Assembly (NCBI RefSeq): GCF_019973615.1
Contig: NZ_AP024238.1
Location: forward strand, 1,798,001 to 1,862,000
DNA length: 64,000 nt
Direction: 5' to 3'
Source of the DNA: Rhodoferax lithotrophicus
GTDB lineage: Bacteria > Pseudomonadota > Gammaproteobacteria > Burkholderiales > Burkholderiaceae_C
Positions 52,742-61,725 of this stretch are shown one piece after another (within the stretch, counting starts at the first letter, position 1; each line of letters opens with the position of its first letter). The notes beneath the pieces were generated by a model that saw only the letters and a program-made list of their open reading frames with translations, had not been told where the DNA came from and ran no database searches. Both the position numbers and the translations under genes were made by a program.

Positions 52742-55507
52742 ATGTCGATGTTCTCTTTTTCCAATTCCAGCAAAGCAGTCCCCACTCCTGACGCACCTGC
52801 CGTCACCGCCAAAAGCCATGAAGCTCACCCGCTGGATGCGCTCACTCATGGCGCGTTTTCAGCCCATACCTCGGGCGAGCGTATGGCGTGTATCCGCGAA
52901 TGGCTTGCCAGCAGCCCCAGCAGTGAGCAGTTGCAACAGGTGTTCAAAGAACTCAGTGTCAAAGACAAAGGCGCGGCCAAGCTGGTGCGTGAAAAACTCG
53001 ATGACATCAAGCGCAGCAAAACCCAGGCCACCATTGCGCTGGAATGGGCCGACAAGGCGCATGCGCTGCTGGCCTTGTCCAAACTGAATCTGGCCGATGC
53101 CCTGGCCTGGCAGCGTGATGCCGCCAAAGCGGGCGCACCGCTGAGCAAAGAACCGCTGACCGGCCTGAAGGCCCAACTGGTGGAGCGGGTGCGCGCCATT
53201 GAGGACCTGCAGCACCGTGTGCAAGTGCAACGTGAGGCCGCGGTGTTGCTGGCCCAGCGTATTGAAGTGCTGTCCACCAAACCCTGGATGGACGCGCAGA
53301 CAGCCCAGGAAACCTTGACGGCGGACGTGGCCCATTGGCAAACTGAAGCGCAGGATCTACTGGGTGATGCCAACTGGCCGAGCGTGGATGTGCGTTTTGC
53401 CACCCAATTGCAAGACTCCCAAGCCCAGCTGTTGCTGGTGTGGGAAGCCTTTACCGAGGCGTTGAAGTTCACCGTGGCCGCCGCCGAAGATGCTGCGGCC
53501 CCCCTGCCCAAAGTGCCGGTCTGGGCTGATGAAATTCGCGTCGCTCGTGGCATTCCGCTGGAAGCCCCGGTGACTCCCGCCAAGCCCAAGGTTGACCCTG
53601 AAATTCGCGCCAAAGCCACCAGCGCTGTGCGTGAGGTGCTCTCAAAATTAGAACAGGAAATGGCTCAGGGCCATGGCAAATCCAGTGTGGGGGTGGCCAA
53701 TGCGCTGCGTCAGGCACTGAAAGACAACGCGCGCCTGATCGATGACAAGCTCGAAGCCCAGGCCCATGCGGCCTTGGTGGCTGCTGGTGAACTGGAAGGC
53801 TGGCAACGCTGGCGTGCCGACCAATTGCGTGAAGAATTATTGGCCAAAGCCGAAGGCCTGCTCAACCGCCCCGAAGGCCAGACTATCGGCGGGCGCAAGA
53901 TGCAAGACACCTTGCGCCAGTTGCGTGAACAATGGAAAACCACCGATCAAGGTGGCGCGGCCAACCATGGGCTGTGGAAGCGCTTTGACGATGCCTGCAA
54001 CGAAGCCCATAAAGTGGTTGAAGCCTGGCTGGAAAAGGTCAAGGCCGAATCGGCCGAGCACCGTGCCCAGCGTCTGGCGCTGATTGAAGAAGTTAAAGCC
54101 TGGGCTGAAGCCAACCGGGTGGCGCTGGACGATGACTGGAAAGGCTTTAACCGTGTGTTGCATCAGTTTGGTGACCGTTGGCGCGAGTCCGGCCATGTGG
54201 GTGAAAAAATGTTCGCTGAATTGCAGCCCTTGTGGAAATCTGCGATTGACCATGCAGCAGCCCCTCTGGAGGCCTTGCAAAAGCTCAGTCTGCAAACTCG
54301 TCACGCCATGATTGACGAGGCCAAGGCTCTGGGTGCTGAGGCTGCTTTGCGCATTGATGCCGTCAAGGCCTTGCAACAACGCTGGCAGGCCGAAGCGCAC
54401 CGCGTGCCGATTGACCGTCGCCATGAGCAAAAACTGTGGGATGCCTTCCGTAAACCGATTGATGAAGCCTTTAACCGTAAAACAGCTGAGCGTGAAAAAG
54501 CGCAAAGTGCTTTGGGTGAGCGTGATCGCATGGTGCTGGATGCCTCCAAAGCTCTGCAAGCGGCCAATGCCTCGGGTGATGCCCAAGCCATTCGTGCGGC
54601 CATGGCTGCGTTGGATGCGGCGTTGAGTGGTCAACGTCAAGCACAGGCGGACGTGGAAGCTGCAGGTTCTGCTGAAGAAAATCCGGCTCAAACTCTGGAA
54701 AATAAAGCGCAAGAAGCTACAAAAAATGAAGCAGCAGCGGATAACTCCGACGTGGCAGCAGAATCTGTGGGCGATTCAGACAGCGTAGCGGTGGCGGCCG
54801 ATGTCGTCAAACCTGCACCCGTTCCCAAACGTGTGGTGGCCATGCGGGGTGATGACCGTCCAGGCATGAAAAAAGAAGAGCCTGTGGCTCCGGGGCGCGC
54901 TGGCAAGTTTGGTGATCGCAAGGATGGTGGTCGACCTGCCGGTCGTGATGGTGCACGCGACACTCGTGGCCCTGGTCGTTCTGATGACCGTGGTGGTCCA
55001 CGTGGCAATCGTTTCGAGCGCCCGGCCTATGGTGAGCGCGCCGATGCGCCGCGCCTGGGTGATGCCGCTTTCCGTGCCCAGCGTGAGGCGCTGGAGCAAG
55101 CCCAGTTTGCCTTGCGCAAGCTAGCCGCCCAAGCCCATGGCGAAGCCCTGACACAGCTGTTGACTGCCTGGGAAAAACGCGATGCCGAGCAAGTGCCCAG
55201 CACCCAGGAGTTGGGTAACCGGGTCAGCCCGGCGGTGCGTGGGGCCTGGGTCAAGGCGGTGTCACAACCTGCTTCTGGTGATGCCGCAACGTCATTGTTG
55301 CGTCTGGAAATGGCTGCCGAAGTGCCGACACCCGCCGAGCATCTGAGTGCACGGCGTATGTTGCAATTGCAATTGCTGACCAAACGCAATGATCCTGCTC
55401 CGGCGCAAACCTGGACCCAGGATACCGCGACCGTGCTGGCTTCACCGTTTGATGCTGCTCAAGTGCGGCGGGTGCAGAATGTGCTGAAAGTGCTGTTGAA
55501 GCCTTAA
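52742..55507 (+). CDS. DUF349-repeat protein
   Basis: A 921-residue, mostly helical soluble protein. Between about 330 and 620 it holds repeated DUF349 units of roughly 70 residues, with the W-x-R-F-x-A signature (GLWKRFDDACNEAHK; PLWKSAIDHA; KLWDAFRKPIDEAFNRK). A disordered Ala/Glu then Gly/Arg/Asp-rich stretch at about 640-780 (GARDTRGPGRSDDRGGPRGN) follows, then another helical domain. The charged RG-rich stretch suggests nucleic acid contact, but function is not known. ATGs at 52742 and 52748 are both possible. A remnant of the dispersed repeat lies in frame at 54691-54733. Confidence 0.82.
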   Translation: MSMFSFSNSSKAVPTPDAPAVTAKSHEAHPLDALTHGAFSAHTSGERMACIREWLASSPSSEQLQQVFKELSVKDKGAAKLVREKLDDIKRSKTQATIALEWADKAHALLALSKLNLADALAWQRDAAKAGAPLSKEPLTGLKAQLVERVRAIEDLQHRVQVQREAAVLLAQRIEVLSTKPWMDAQTAQETLTADVAHWQTEAQDLLGDANWPSVDVRFATQLQDSQAQLLLVWEAFTEALKFTVAAAEDAAAPLPKVPVWADEIRVARGIPLEAPVTPAKPKVDPEIRAKATSAVREVLSKLEQEMAQGHGKSSVGVANALRQALKDNARLIDDKLEAQAHAALVAAGELEGWQRWRADQLREELLAKAEGLLNRPEGQTIGGRKMQDTLRQLREQWKTTDQGGAANHGLWKRFDDACNEAHKVVEAWLEKVKAESAEHRAQRLALIEEVKAWAEANRVALDDDWKGFNRVLHQFGDRWRESGHVGEKMFAELQPLWKSAIDHAAAPLEALQKLSLQTRHAMIDEAKALGAEAALRIDAVKALQQRWQAEAHRVPIDRRHEQKLWDAFRKPIDEAFNRKTAEREKAQSALGERDRMVLDASKALQAANASGDAQAIRAAMAALDAALSGQRQAQADVEAAGSAEENPAQTLENKAQEATKNEAAADNSDVAAESVGDSDSVAVAADVVKPAPVPKRVVAMRGDDRPGMKKEEPVAPGRAGKFGDRKDGGRPAGRDGARDTRGPGRSDDRGGPRGNRFERPAYGERADAPRLGDAAFRAQREALEQAQFALRKLAAQAHGEALTQLLTAWEKRDAEQVPSTQELGNRVSPAVRGAWVKAVSQPASGDAATSLLRLEMAAEVPTPAEHLSARRMLQLQLLTKRNDPAPAQTWTQDTATVLASPFDAAQVRRVQNVLKVLLKP
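54691..54733 (+). repeat. Dispersed repeat, copy 5 (degenerate), in frame in the DUF349 gene
   Basis: Reads AACTCTGGAAAATAAAGCGC, then AAGAAGCTACAAAAAATGAAG. It shares the 15-mer AAGCGCAAGAAGCTA with copy 8 in tilS. It encodes TLENKAQEATKNEAA in the disordered linker. Confidence 0.5.
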
Positions 55508-55535
55508 ATCCCAGGTATCTCCCCACTTTGCCAGG

Positions 55536-55566
55536 CCTCTCACCTGCCCGGGTGAGAGGGATTTTG
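55536..55566 (+). terminator. Rho-independent terminator between the DUF349 gene and lpxH
   Basis: A 9-bp stem CCTCTCACC/GGTGAGAGG with loop TGCCCG is followed by GATTTTGG. It lies between converging genes and may act on both strands, though the T-run is short. Confidence 0.65.
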
Positions 55567-55621
55567 GAGCAACCGTAGTGGGCCACGTGCTTGCAGCCAA
55601 GCCTGACTCGCCGTCAGTCAT

Positions 55622-56458
55622 TCAAGGGTGGGTGGCTTGGTCGATGTTCAAACGCTTGGGTTTGTCACCTCGGGATAGTCGCAAAACTTCGAGTCGTGGT
55701 GGGATGGCATGGGCATCCCAATCACTTAAGACCAGGCGGTGCAAGGCGGTGCCGGTGGGGGAGTGGCCCAAGCTGTGATCCGCGGGGTGGTGGGTATGGC
55801 CGTGGATCAGGGTTGTGGTTTGAGTGGTTTGGAGCCATTGCCGGGTCATGCTGGTGTCGGCATCTGCATAACTGGCCCCCGTCGCTTTAAGCAATTGGCT
55901 TTGCTCACGCAGGCTTTGGGCGATAGCTTGGCGCTCGCTCAGGGGTTTGGCCAGAAACTCGGTTTGCCAGGTTTTGCTGCGCACGAGCTGGCGAAATTTC
56001 TGGTAATCCACATCAGCCAGACACAGTGCGTCACCATGTGACAGCAGCCAGCGCTGGCCGTCAAACTCAAGTACCGAAGGGTCGCCCAGCAAGGTCATGC
56101 CGCAGTTTTGTGCAAAAGCTTCACCCAGCAAAAAATCGCGATTCCCATGAATGAAGTACACCGGAAGACGTTGGGTGGTGGCTTGCAGAAGGTGTTGACA
56201 GTGCAAGGCAAAAGCACCGTCCGCAGTGGTGGGTGTGTGGGTGATGTCATCACCCACCCAGACTTCAAACAAATCCCCCAGGATAAACAAAGCATCTGCT
56301 GGCGTGTGTGCTATGTAGTGCTGCCAGGCTGCCAACGTGGCAGTTTGGCTGATTTGCAGGTGAAGGTCAGAAATGAAGTCGACGGTACGCCAGTCAGTGG
56401 GGGCACGGATGGGCGCGTTGTTCTCACCCATTGCAGTTTTTTCAGAGAGCATATCCAT
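55622..56458 (-). CDS. lpxH: UDP-2,3-diacylglucosamine diphosphatase LpxH
   Basis: A 278-residue calcineurin-like phosphoesterase of lipid A synthesis, cleaving UDP-diacylglucosamine to lipid X and UMP. Metal-binding motifs in order are ISDLHL (D33, H35 region), LGDLFEVWVGDD, HGNRDFLLG, LSHGDALCL and HGHTHHP. The N-terminus is some 25 residues longer than E. coli LpxH; ATGs at 56452 and 56431 are alternative starts. It follows ppiB by 80 bases on the same strand. Confidence 0.92.
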   Translation of the reverse strand: MDMLSEKTAMGENNAPIRAPTDWRTVDFISDLHLQISQTATLAAWQHYIAHTPADALFILGDLFEVWVGDDITHTPTTADGAFALHCQHLLQATTQRLPVYFIHGNRDFLLGEAFAQNCGMTLLGDPSVLEFDGQRWLLSHGDALCLADVDYQKFRQLVRSKTWQTEFLAKPLSERQAIAQSLREQSQLLKATGASYADADTSMTRQWLQTTQTTTLIHGHTHHPADHSLGHSPTGTALHRLVLSDWDAHAIPPRLEVLRLSRGDKPKRLNIDQATHP

Positions 56459-56538
56459 TCAGTTCGGGCATAAAAAAAGCACACCACCACGACATCGCAT
56501 GGACAGTGTGCTGTTGAGCGGTGAGGCCAGGACTGGAT

Positions 56539-57045
56539 TTACAGCGCAACGGCTTTTTCAATCACCACATCTTCCAGGGGGACATCGTCGTGGTAACCCT
56601 TGCGACCGGTTTTGACCGCCTTGATTTTGTCAACCACTTCGGTGCCCGACACCACCTTGCCAAATACGGCATAGCCCCAGCCTTGCTGGCTGGGCGCGGT
56701 GTGGTTCAGGAAGCCGTTGTCGGCCACGTTGATGAAGAACTGCGCCGTGGCTGAATGCGGGTCGCCGGTGCGGGCCATGGCCACGGTGTAGTTCAGATTT
56801 TTCAACCCGTTGTTGGCTTCGTTTTCAATCGGCGCATCACATGATTTTTGTTTCATGCCAGGCTCCATGCCGCCGCCTTGCACCATGAAGCCCGGAATCA
56901 CCCGGTGAAAAATGGTGTTGTCGTAATGGCCTTTGTTCACGTAGGCCAGGAAGTTGGCGGCGCACTTGGGGGCTTTGGCGGCATCCAGCTCAAGGGTGAT
57001 GACACCATAGTTTTTGACGTGGAGTTCGACTTGGGGATTGCTCAT
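56539..57045 (-). CDS. ppiB: Cytoplasmic peptidyl-prolyl isomerase PpiB (cyclophilin)
   Basis: A 168-residue cyclophilin without signal peptide. Landmarks are [39 protein letters not shown], and [18 protein letters not shown]; the catalytic Arg of FHRVI and the QFFI core are present. It is 3 bases after ppiA, the periplasmic paralogue, so the two look like an old tandem pair. Confidence 0.95.
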   Translation of the reverse strand: MSNPQVELHVKNYGVITLELDAAKAPKCAANFLAYVNKGHYDNTIFHRVIPGFMVQGGGMEPGMKQKSCDAPIENEANNGLKNLNYTVAMARTGDPHSATAQFFINVADNGFLNHTAPSQQGWGYAVFGKVVSGTEVVDKIKAVKTGRKGYHDDVPLEDVVIEKAVAL

Positions 57046-57048
57046 GAT

Positions 57049-57732
57049 TTATTTCACCAGGGTTGCAGAGTTGATAAAAATGGGTGTTTGGGGAACATCG
57101 GTCGGGAAGGGGCCGCCGGCCCCGGTGGGGGTGGCTTTGATCTTGTCGATCACATCCATGCCGGCGATGACTTTGCCAAAAACGGTGTAACCAAACAATT
57201 GTGATGCATTGACCAGCTGGGCGCGTGGGGTATTTTCGTAGATGCGGCCTTGGTACTCAAACCTGGGCACCGGGTCACCCGGCGGAATCAGCACCGGGTC
57301 GAGAAAAGCGTTGTCTTTCACATTGATGAAAAACTGGGCGGTTGCCGATTGTGGGTCTGACGTGCGCGCCATGGCGAGTGTGCCTACCACGTTGTGCAGC
57401 CCTTTTTCCACGGACTGGCGGCCTTCGTGCACCACGGGCGCACGGGTGGGTTTTTCCACATAGCGGGCATCAAAACCGCCGCCCTGGATCATGAAGTTGC
57501 CAATCACGCGGTGAAAGATGGTGCCGTTGTAGTGCTTGTCCTTGACGTATTGCAGGAAGTTTTCAACGGTCTTGGGGGCTTTGTCAGGGTAGAGCTCCAG
57601 CAGAATATCGCCTGCACTGGTCGCTAGCTTGACATGGGGCGTGTTTTCTGCAGAGGCTATATTCGCTATTGAAAAAATAGCTACTCCCGCAAGTGTGGTA
57701 AGCACTACACGGCTAAATTGCTTGAAATTCAT
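57049..57732 (-). CDS. ppiA: Periplasmic peptidyl-prolyl isomerase PpiA-type cyclophilin
   Basis: A 227-residue cyclophilin with a signal peptide (MNFKQFSRVVLTTLAGVAIF then SIANIASAEN; cleavage after ASA). The catalytic core has GTIFHRVIGNFMIQGGGFDA and [19 protein letters not shown]. An extra loop (IPPGDPVPRFEYQGRIYENT) widens the domain. The ATG at 57732 overlaps the upstream L,D-transpeptidase stop (ATGA). The hydrophobic part of the signal peptide is encoded by a piece of the dispersed repeat. Confidence 0.93.
   Translation of the reverse strand: MNFKQFSRVVLTTLAGVAIFSIANIASAENTPHVKLATSAGDILLELYPDKAPKTVENFLQYVKDKHYNGTIFHRVIGNFMIQGGGFDARYVEKPTRAPVVHEGRQSVEKGLHNVVGTLAMARTSDPQSATAQFFINVKDNAFLDPVLIPPGDPVPRFEYQGRIYENTPRAQLVNASQLFGYTVFGKVIAGMDVIDKIKATPTGAGGPFPTDVPQTPIFINSATLVK
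57651..57683 (+). repeat. Dispersed repeat, copy 6 (partial), inside the ppiA signal peptide
   Basis: On the plus strand it reads AGAGGCTATATTCGCTATTGAAAAAATAGC with the exact GCTATT-GAAA-AAATAGC inverted element; the AGCGCTT half is missing. Read on the reverse strand it encodes residues VAIFSIANIAS of the signal peptide. Confidence 0.55.
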
Positions 57733-58982
57733 CCAATGATCCCTTCGTAAATGATTTTCCACTGCTTGTTTTGACGACTCCAGTACTGGCGCTTGGTGGT
57801 TCCGGTGCGTTGGCCGGTGGCCACTTCACCAAACGTCACCACCATGGTCTCGTTGGCATCAACCCAATGCAGCAGGGAGAGGTCTTTGATGGCCCATTCA
57901 CGGCCTTGCATGGCCGCCACTTCCGAGCGTAATTTGGGTAACCAGTCGGCCAGCGTCTTGCCGTTGTTGAAGTCTGGGGCGTAAAACTGGCTCAGGGTGT
58001 TCATGTTGCCACTGGATTTGGCTTGTAGCCAGGCATTCAGTTGGGTGGTGAACTCATGGCTGCGGGGTTGCAGGCTTTGTGGCGGCACCCATTTCAAATT
58101 GCGCGAGATCAGCACTGGTGTGGAGCGAATTTCTACCGTGCGCAGCAGGCGTTCCAGGTCAGGATTGGCTAACACCACGCAGCCATCGCTGGCCAATGGG
58201 GGGCGTGAAAACTGATCGGGTGGTGTGCCATGTAACCAGATACCGCCACCGGTTTTGCCGCGTTTGAGATCCAGCACATTGGGGTAGTTGATGGGTAAGG
58301 CCCCTGAGCCGTAATAATCTTTCAGGCTTTTGGGGTCGAGTTGGCTGGTGATGAAATACACCCCCAATGGTGTGCGTTGATCCCCTTCAATTTTTTTCTC
58401 AATGCCCAGTTTGCCCACTGAGATGTAGTAGTCAGCTACCAGGGATAAACCATGGCTCTGGTTTTCAAACAGGTATAGCCTTGACTTGGCTGCATCAATG
58501 GCAATGGCGTGTTTGTTGTAGGCTGACATTTGCAGAAATTCTGCGGGGACACTGCCCGAAGGGGGGCGCTCACGCAATGCTTTGAGCCGCAGTTGTGATT
58601 CGTCTTTGAGTTCGTTAAGAACCTCAGTGCCATTTTTGAGCTGACTGGCAGGCACATCTCCAAACTTTGTCAAAGGCCGGGTACGTGCCGAGAGCAGGTC
58701 ACCATACACCAGATGGGCGAGTGCAAAGTTGGGGAAGTCATGCACCAGTTGCTCCGATTTCTGAAGCGCTGTGCGGCTGTCTGATTTGCCAATGAGACGG
58801 TAAATCTCAATCAGCCGGGCTTCGGCCAAGCCGTCTTTGGGGGCCTTGACCACAGGGACCGGTGCTGGTTTACTGTGTTTTTTGGCTACTTTGGAAGGTT
58901 TGGCCCAAGCACTTCCCGCACCGGTTGAAAGATACAGTGCCACAAGCCAAAGGGTCAGAAATGCCTTGGTATAACGAGTCAT
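57729..58982 (-). CDS. L,D-transpeptidase (YkuD) with C-terminal NTF2-like domain
   Basis: A 417-residue envelope enzyme. Signal peptide at about 1-27 (ends AWAKP). YkuD catalytic domain at about 155-285, with GIWLHGTP and the nucleophilic Cys near 267 in ASDGCVVL. The last 110 residues form an NTF2-like fold (WLQAKSSGNMNTLSQFYAPD; RQYWSRQNKQWKIIYEGII). The family makes 3-3 cross-links or attaches proteins to peptidoglycan. It lies between the TPR protein gene (67-base gap) and ppiA (overlap). The adjacent TPR protein has a similar C-terminal domain. Confidence 0.9.
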   Translation of the reverse strand: MTRYTKAFLTLWLVALYLSTGAGSAWAKPSKVAKKHSKPAPVPVVKAPKDGLAEARLIEIYRLIGKSDSRTALQKSEQLVHDFPNFALAHLVYGDLLSARTRPLTKFGDVPASQLKNGTEVLNELKDESQLRLKALRERPPSGSVPAEFLQMSAYNKHAIAIDAAKSRLYLFENQSHGLSLVADYYISVGKLGIEKKIEGDQRTPLGVYFITSQLDPKSLKDYYGSGALPINYPNVLDLKRGKTGGGIWLHGTPPDQFSRPPLASDGCVVLANPDLERLLRTVEIRSTPVLISRNLKWVPPQSLQPRSHEFTTQLNAWLQAKSSGNMNTLSQFYAPDFNNGKTLADWLPKLRSEVAAMQGREWAIKDLSLLHWVDANETMVVTFGEVATGQRTGTTKRQYWSRQNKQWKIIYEGIIG

Positions 58983-59049
58983 GCGTGCGGAATAAAAAAG
59001 CCAGCAGTCAACACCGCTGACTGCGAGCATTCAGGCCAGCGAATGATGA

Positions 59050-60117
59050 TCAATTGCCGGTGGATTCCCGGGTAATCAGCCACTTGCTACCGTGTTTTTT
59101 CAGGTGCAAGGTTTTCCGGCTTGAGACAGACAATGAATCCGCTTTGTAAGCTTGGCGAAACCGCGCAACGGCCTCATCACCAGTGACCTTGACATTAAGT
59201 TCTGTGAGCTTGACAGCGATGTGGGATTTGCCCGTGATGCGATCCGTGCGGTCTTTTTCCCAGGCGCTACGAGATTGTTTTCCGGGGGTATCGAAGTCTG
59301 AGCTGTAGGCTGCGAAATAAGCGCCCATATCCTTGTTGGACCAAGCTTGCGCCCAGTTGGTGATTGCCGCCTCAACTGGTTTGGCTTGATCCGTATCCGC
59401 GGGTGCAGGTTTGGAGGTCGGCGGTGTGGGTGACGGTGTGACGACTGGCTTGACAGGGGCGGCCGCAGGTGCGGGTGCGGGCAGTGTGGCTGTTGGCGTA
59501 AGGGCTGCATTCGGTTTTACGCTGGGAGCCGGGGTGACGGGTGCAGAGGTTGCCGTGACCACGGTGTTGCCTTGCCCGGGGCGTGCATTGGCCAAGTTGG
59601 GTTTGAATACCTCACGAATCAGGGCCAGTTTGGGCGGCACCGCCATGTTGGCACTGTCGAGTTGGAGTGCCTTGTTGTAGGCCTGGCTGGCCAGACGGGC
59701 ATACACGTCCCCAATGTTTTCATGTGCGGTTGAATAGCTTGGATTGGTGCGAATGGCCATTTCAAGCGCCACCCGGGCCTTGTCGTACTGGCCTTGGCTG
59801 GCATAAAGCACGGCCAGGTTGTTGTATGGCTCGGGCAACTCGGGGTAATCTTCAGTGAGTTTGGTGAACGTGGTGATGGCTTCAGGCGTTTTGTTCAGAT
59901 TACGCTGGATCACCCCTTTGAGAAAACGCATCTGCGGGTCCGCCGGCTTGGTGGCCAGGTGGCCATCCACCAGTGTCAGGGCCTCGGCAAACTTGTTGGC
60001 ACGTACCAGTTGACTGACATCGGTGTATTCGTCTGCATAGGCGAACTGGGTTGCACAGGCACCCGCCAGCGTGAGCAAACGCAAGGTTTTGAAAAGAACA
60101 GAACGGTTGAGCTTCAT
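59050..60117 (-). CDS. Exported TPR protein with C-terminal NTF2-like domain
   Basis: A 355-residue exported protein. Signal peptide MKLNRSVLFKTLRLLTLAGA, then CATQFAYA. TPR repeats at about 30-160 (YNNLAVLYASQGQYDKARVA and neighbours), a Pro/Ala/Thr-rich linker at about 190-250, and an NTF2-like domain at 255-355 (AQAWSNKDMGAYFAAYSSDF, KTLHLKKHGSKWLITRES). It looks like a partner of the L,D-transpeptidase downstream, whose C-terminus is alike. The ATG at 60117 is chosen because it opens a good signal peptide; 60189 would precede it with 24 odd residues. Confidence 0.83.
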   Translation of the reverse strand: MKLNRSVLFKTLRLLTLAGACATQFAYADEYTDVSQLVRANKFAEALTLVDGHLATKPADPQMRFLKGVIQRNLNKTPEAITTFTKLTEDYPELPEPYNNLAVLYASQGQYDKARVALEMAIRTNPSYSTAHENIGDVYARLASQAYNKALQLDSANMAVPPKLALIREVFKPNLANARPGQGNTVVTATSAPVTPAPSVKPNAALTPTATLPAPAPAAAPVKPVVTPSPTPPTSKPAPADTDQAKPVEAAITNWAQAWSNKDMGAYFAAYSSDFDTPGKQSRSAWEKDRTDRITGKSHIAVKLTELNVKVTGDEAVARFRQAYKADSLSVSSRKTLHLKKHGSKWLITRESTGN

Positions 60118-60309
60118 GGTGGGGTGCGGTGAAAGAGAGAACATAACCGACCAGACGGCAGGTTGAGGCAGGGCTTTATACTGACGCATATTGTAGCTGA
60201 GAGGGCATTTTTTACGGCCCTGTGGGAGTCCATCGGTGGCTTCCGGCCAGGGGGCATCACCCTACCAGCTGCGCTGTATTTCCCCCAAAGAACCTGTTTT
60301 GATTGACCC

Positions 60310-61686
60310 ATGAGTTTGCGCATATTCAACACGCTCAGCCGTGACTTGCAACCCTTTATCCCGCTTCAGGATGGCCATGTGCGCATGTATGTTTGCGGCA
60401 TGACCGTTTATGACTTGTGCCACTTGGGCCATGCGCGTTCCATGATGGCCTTTGATGTGGTGCGCCGCTGGCTGGAGGTCAGCGGCCTGCGTGTGACCCA
60501 TGTGCGCAACGTCACAGACATTGATGACAAGATCATCAAACGTGCCCTTGAAAACGGTGAAACCATTCGTGCCCTGACCGACCGCATGGTTGAGGCCTTG
60601 CACCAGGATGCTGATGCCCTGGGCATTTTGCGACCTACTCATGAGCCACGTGCCACCGATTACGTGCCGTCCATGCTCAGACTCATTGGACAGTTGCAAG
60701 ACAAAGGGCTGGCTTATCAGGGCGGGGATGGGGATGTGAACTTTGCCGTGCGCAAGTTTCCCGGCTACGGCAAGCTCAGTGGCAAATCCCTTGACGAATT
60801 ACGTGCCGGTGAGCGCGTGGCAGTGGTGGACGGCAAAACCGACCCGCTGGACTTTGTGCTGTGGAAATCGGCCAAACCCAGCGAACCAGAGGATGCCAAA
60901 TGGGACAGTGCGTATGGCCCGGGCCGCCCGGGTTGGCACATTGAATGCTCGGCCATGTGTGGCGACTTGCTGGGGTACACCGTGGATATTCACGGCGGCG
61001 GGGCGGATCTGCAATTTCCCCACCACGAGAATGAAATTGCCCAAAGTGAAGGGGCTCATAACCAGCCTCTGGCGCAATTCTGGATGCACAACGGGTTTGT
61101 GACGCGCGACAACGAAAAAATGTCCAAAAGTCTGGGCAATTTCTTCACGATCCGTGAAATTCTGGGCAAGTTTGATGCCCAGACGCTGCGCTTTTTTATT
61201 GTCCGGGCGCACTACCGCAGCGCTTTAAATTACAGCGATGTGCATCTGGAAGATGCACGCCAGTCGCTCAAACGGCTCTACACCACACTGGATTTGGTCG
61301 CACCACAAGACGTGCAGATTGACTGGGCAGATCCTTATGCCGCACGTTTTAAGGCGGCCATGGATGAAGACTTTGGCACGCCGGAAGCGGTCGCTGTGCT
61401 GTTTGAGTTGGCTGGTGAGGTCAATCGCAGTCGATCTGGCTATTTGGCGGGTTTGCTCAAAGCCTTGGGCGGCAGTTTGGGGCTGTTGCAAGATGATCCC
61501 AAAGCGTATTTGCAGTCTGGTGCGGTCTTGAGCGAAGAGGCCATTGCCGGGCGTATTGCCGAGCGCGCTGCCGCCAAAGCGGCCAAAAACTTCGCCGAAG
61601 CTGATCGCATTCGCCAGGAGTTACTGGCACTTGGCATTGTGCTGAAAGACGCAGCCAGTGGCACCACTTGGGAAGCGGCTAAGTGA
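60310..61686 (+). CDS. cysS: Cysteinyl-tRNA synthetase CysS
   Basis: A 458-residue class I synthetase. Zinc/Cys site starts at C29 in [19 protein letters not shown], with the HIGH-type motif HLGH at 38-41. GWHIECSAM and [18 protein letters not shown] hold further zinc ligands, and the KMSKS loop ([10 protein letters not shown]) is at about 268-277. The C-terminal anticodon-binding region follows. It is divergent from the TPR protein gene with about 190 bases between. Confidence 0.97.
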   Translation: MSLRIFNTLSRDLQPFIPLQDGHVRMYVCGMTVYDLCHLGHARSMMAFDVVRRWLEVSGLRVTHVRNVTDIDDKIIKRALENGETIRALTDRMVEALHQDADALGILRPTHEPRATDYVPSMLRLIGQLQDKGLAYQGGDGDVNFAVRKFPGYGKLSGKSLDELRAGERVAVVDGKTDPLDFVLWKSAKPSEPEDAKWDSAYGPGRPGWHIECSAMCGDLLGYTVDIHGGGADLQFPHHENEIAQSEGAHNQPLAQFWMHNGFVTRDNEKMSKSLGNFFTIREILGKFDAQTLRFFIVRAHYRSALNYSDVHLEDARQSLKRLYTTLDLVAPQDVQIDWADPYAARFKAAMDEDFGTPEAVAVLFELAGEVNRSRSGYLAGLLKALGGSLGLLQDDPKAYLQSGAVLSEEAIAGRIAERAAAKAAKNFAEADRIRQELLALGIVLKDAASGTTWEAAK

Positions 61687-61703
61687 ATCTGTGTACCTGT
61701 TGG

Positions 61704-61717
61704 ATGAATATATTCAT
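61704..61717. promoter_or_regulatory. 14-bp perfect palindrome upstream of the DNA glycosylase gene
   Basis: ATGAATA-TATTCAT is a perfect dyad 22-36 bases before the possible glycosylase starts. It could be an operator for an unknown regulator. No known box is claimed. Confidence 0.35.
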
Positions 61718-61725
61718 GATGTTTT

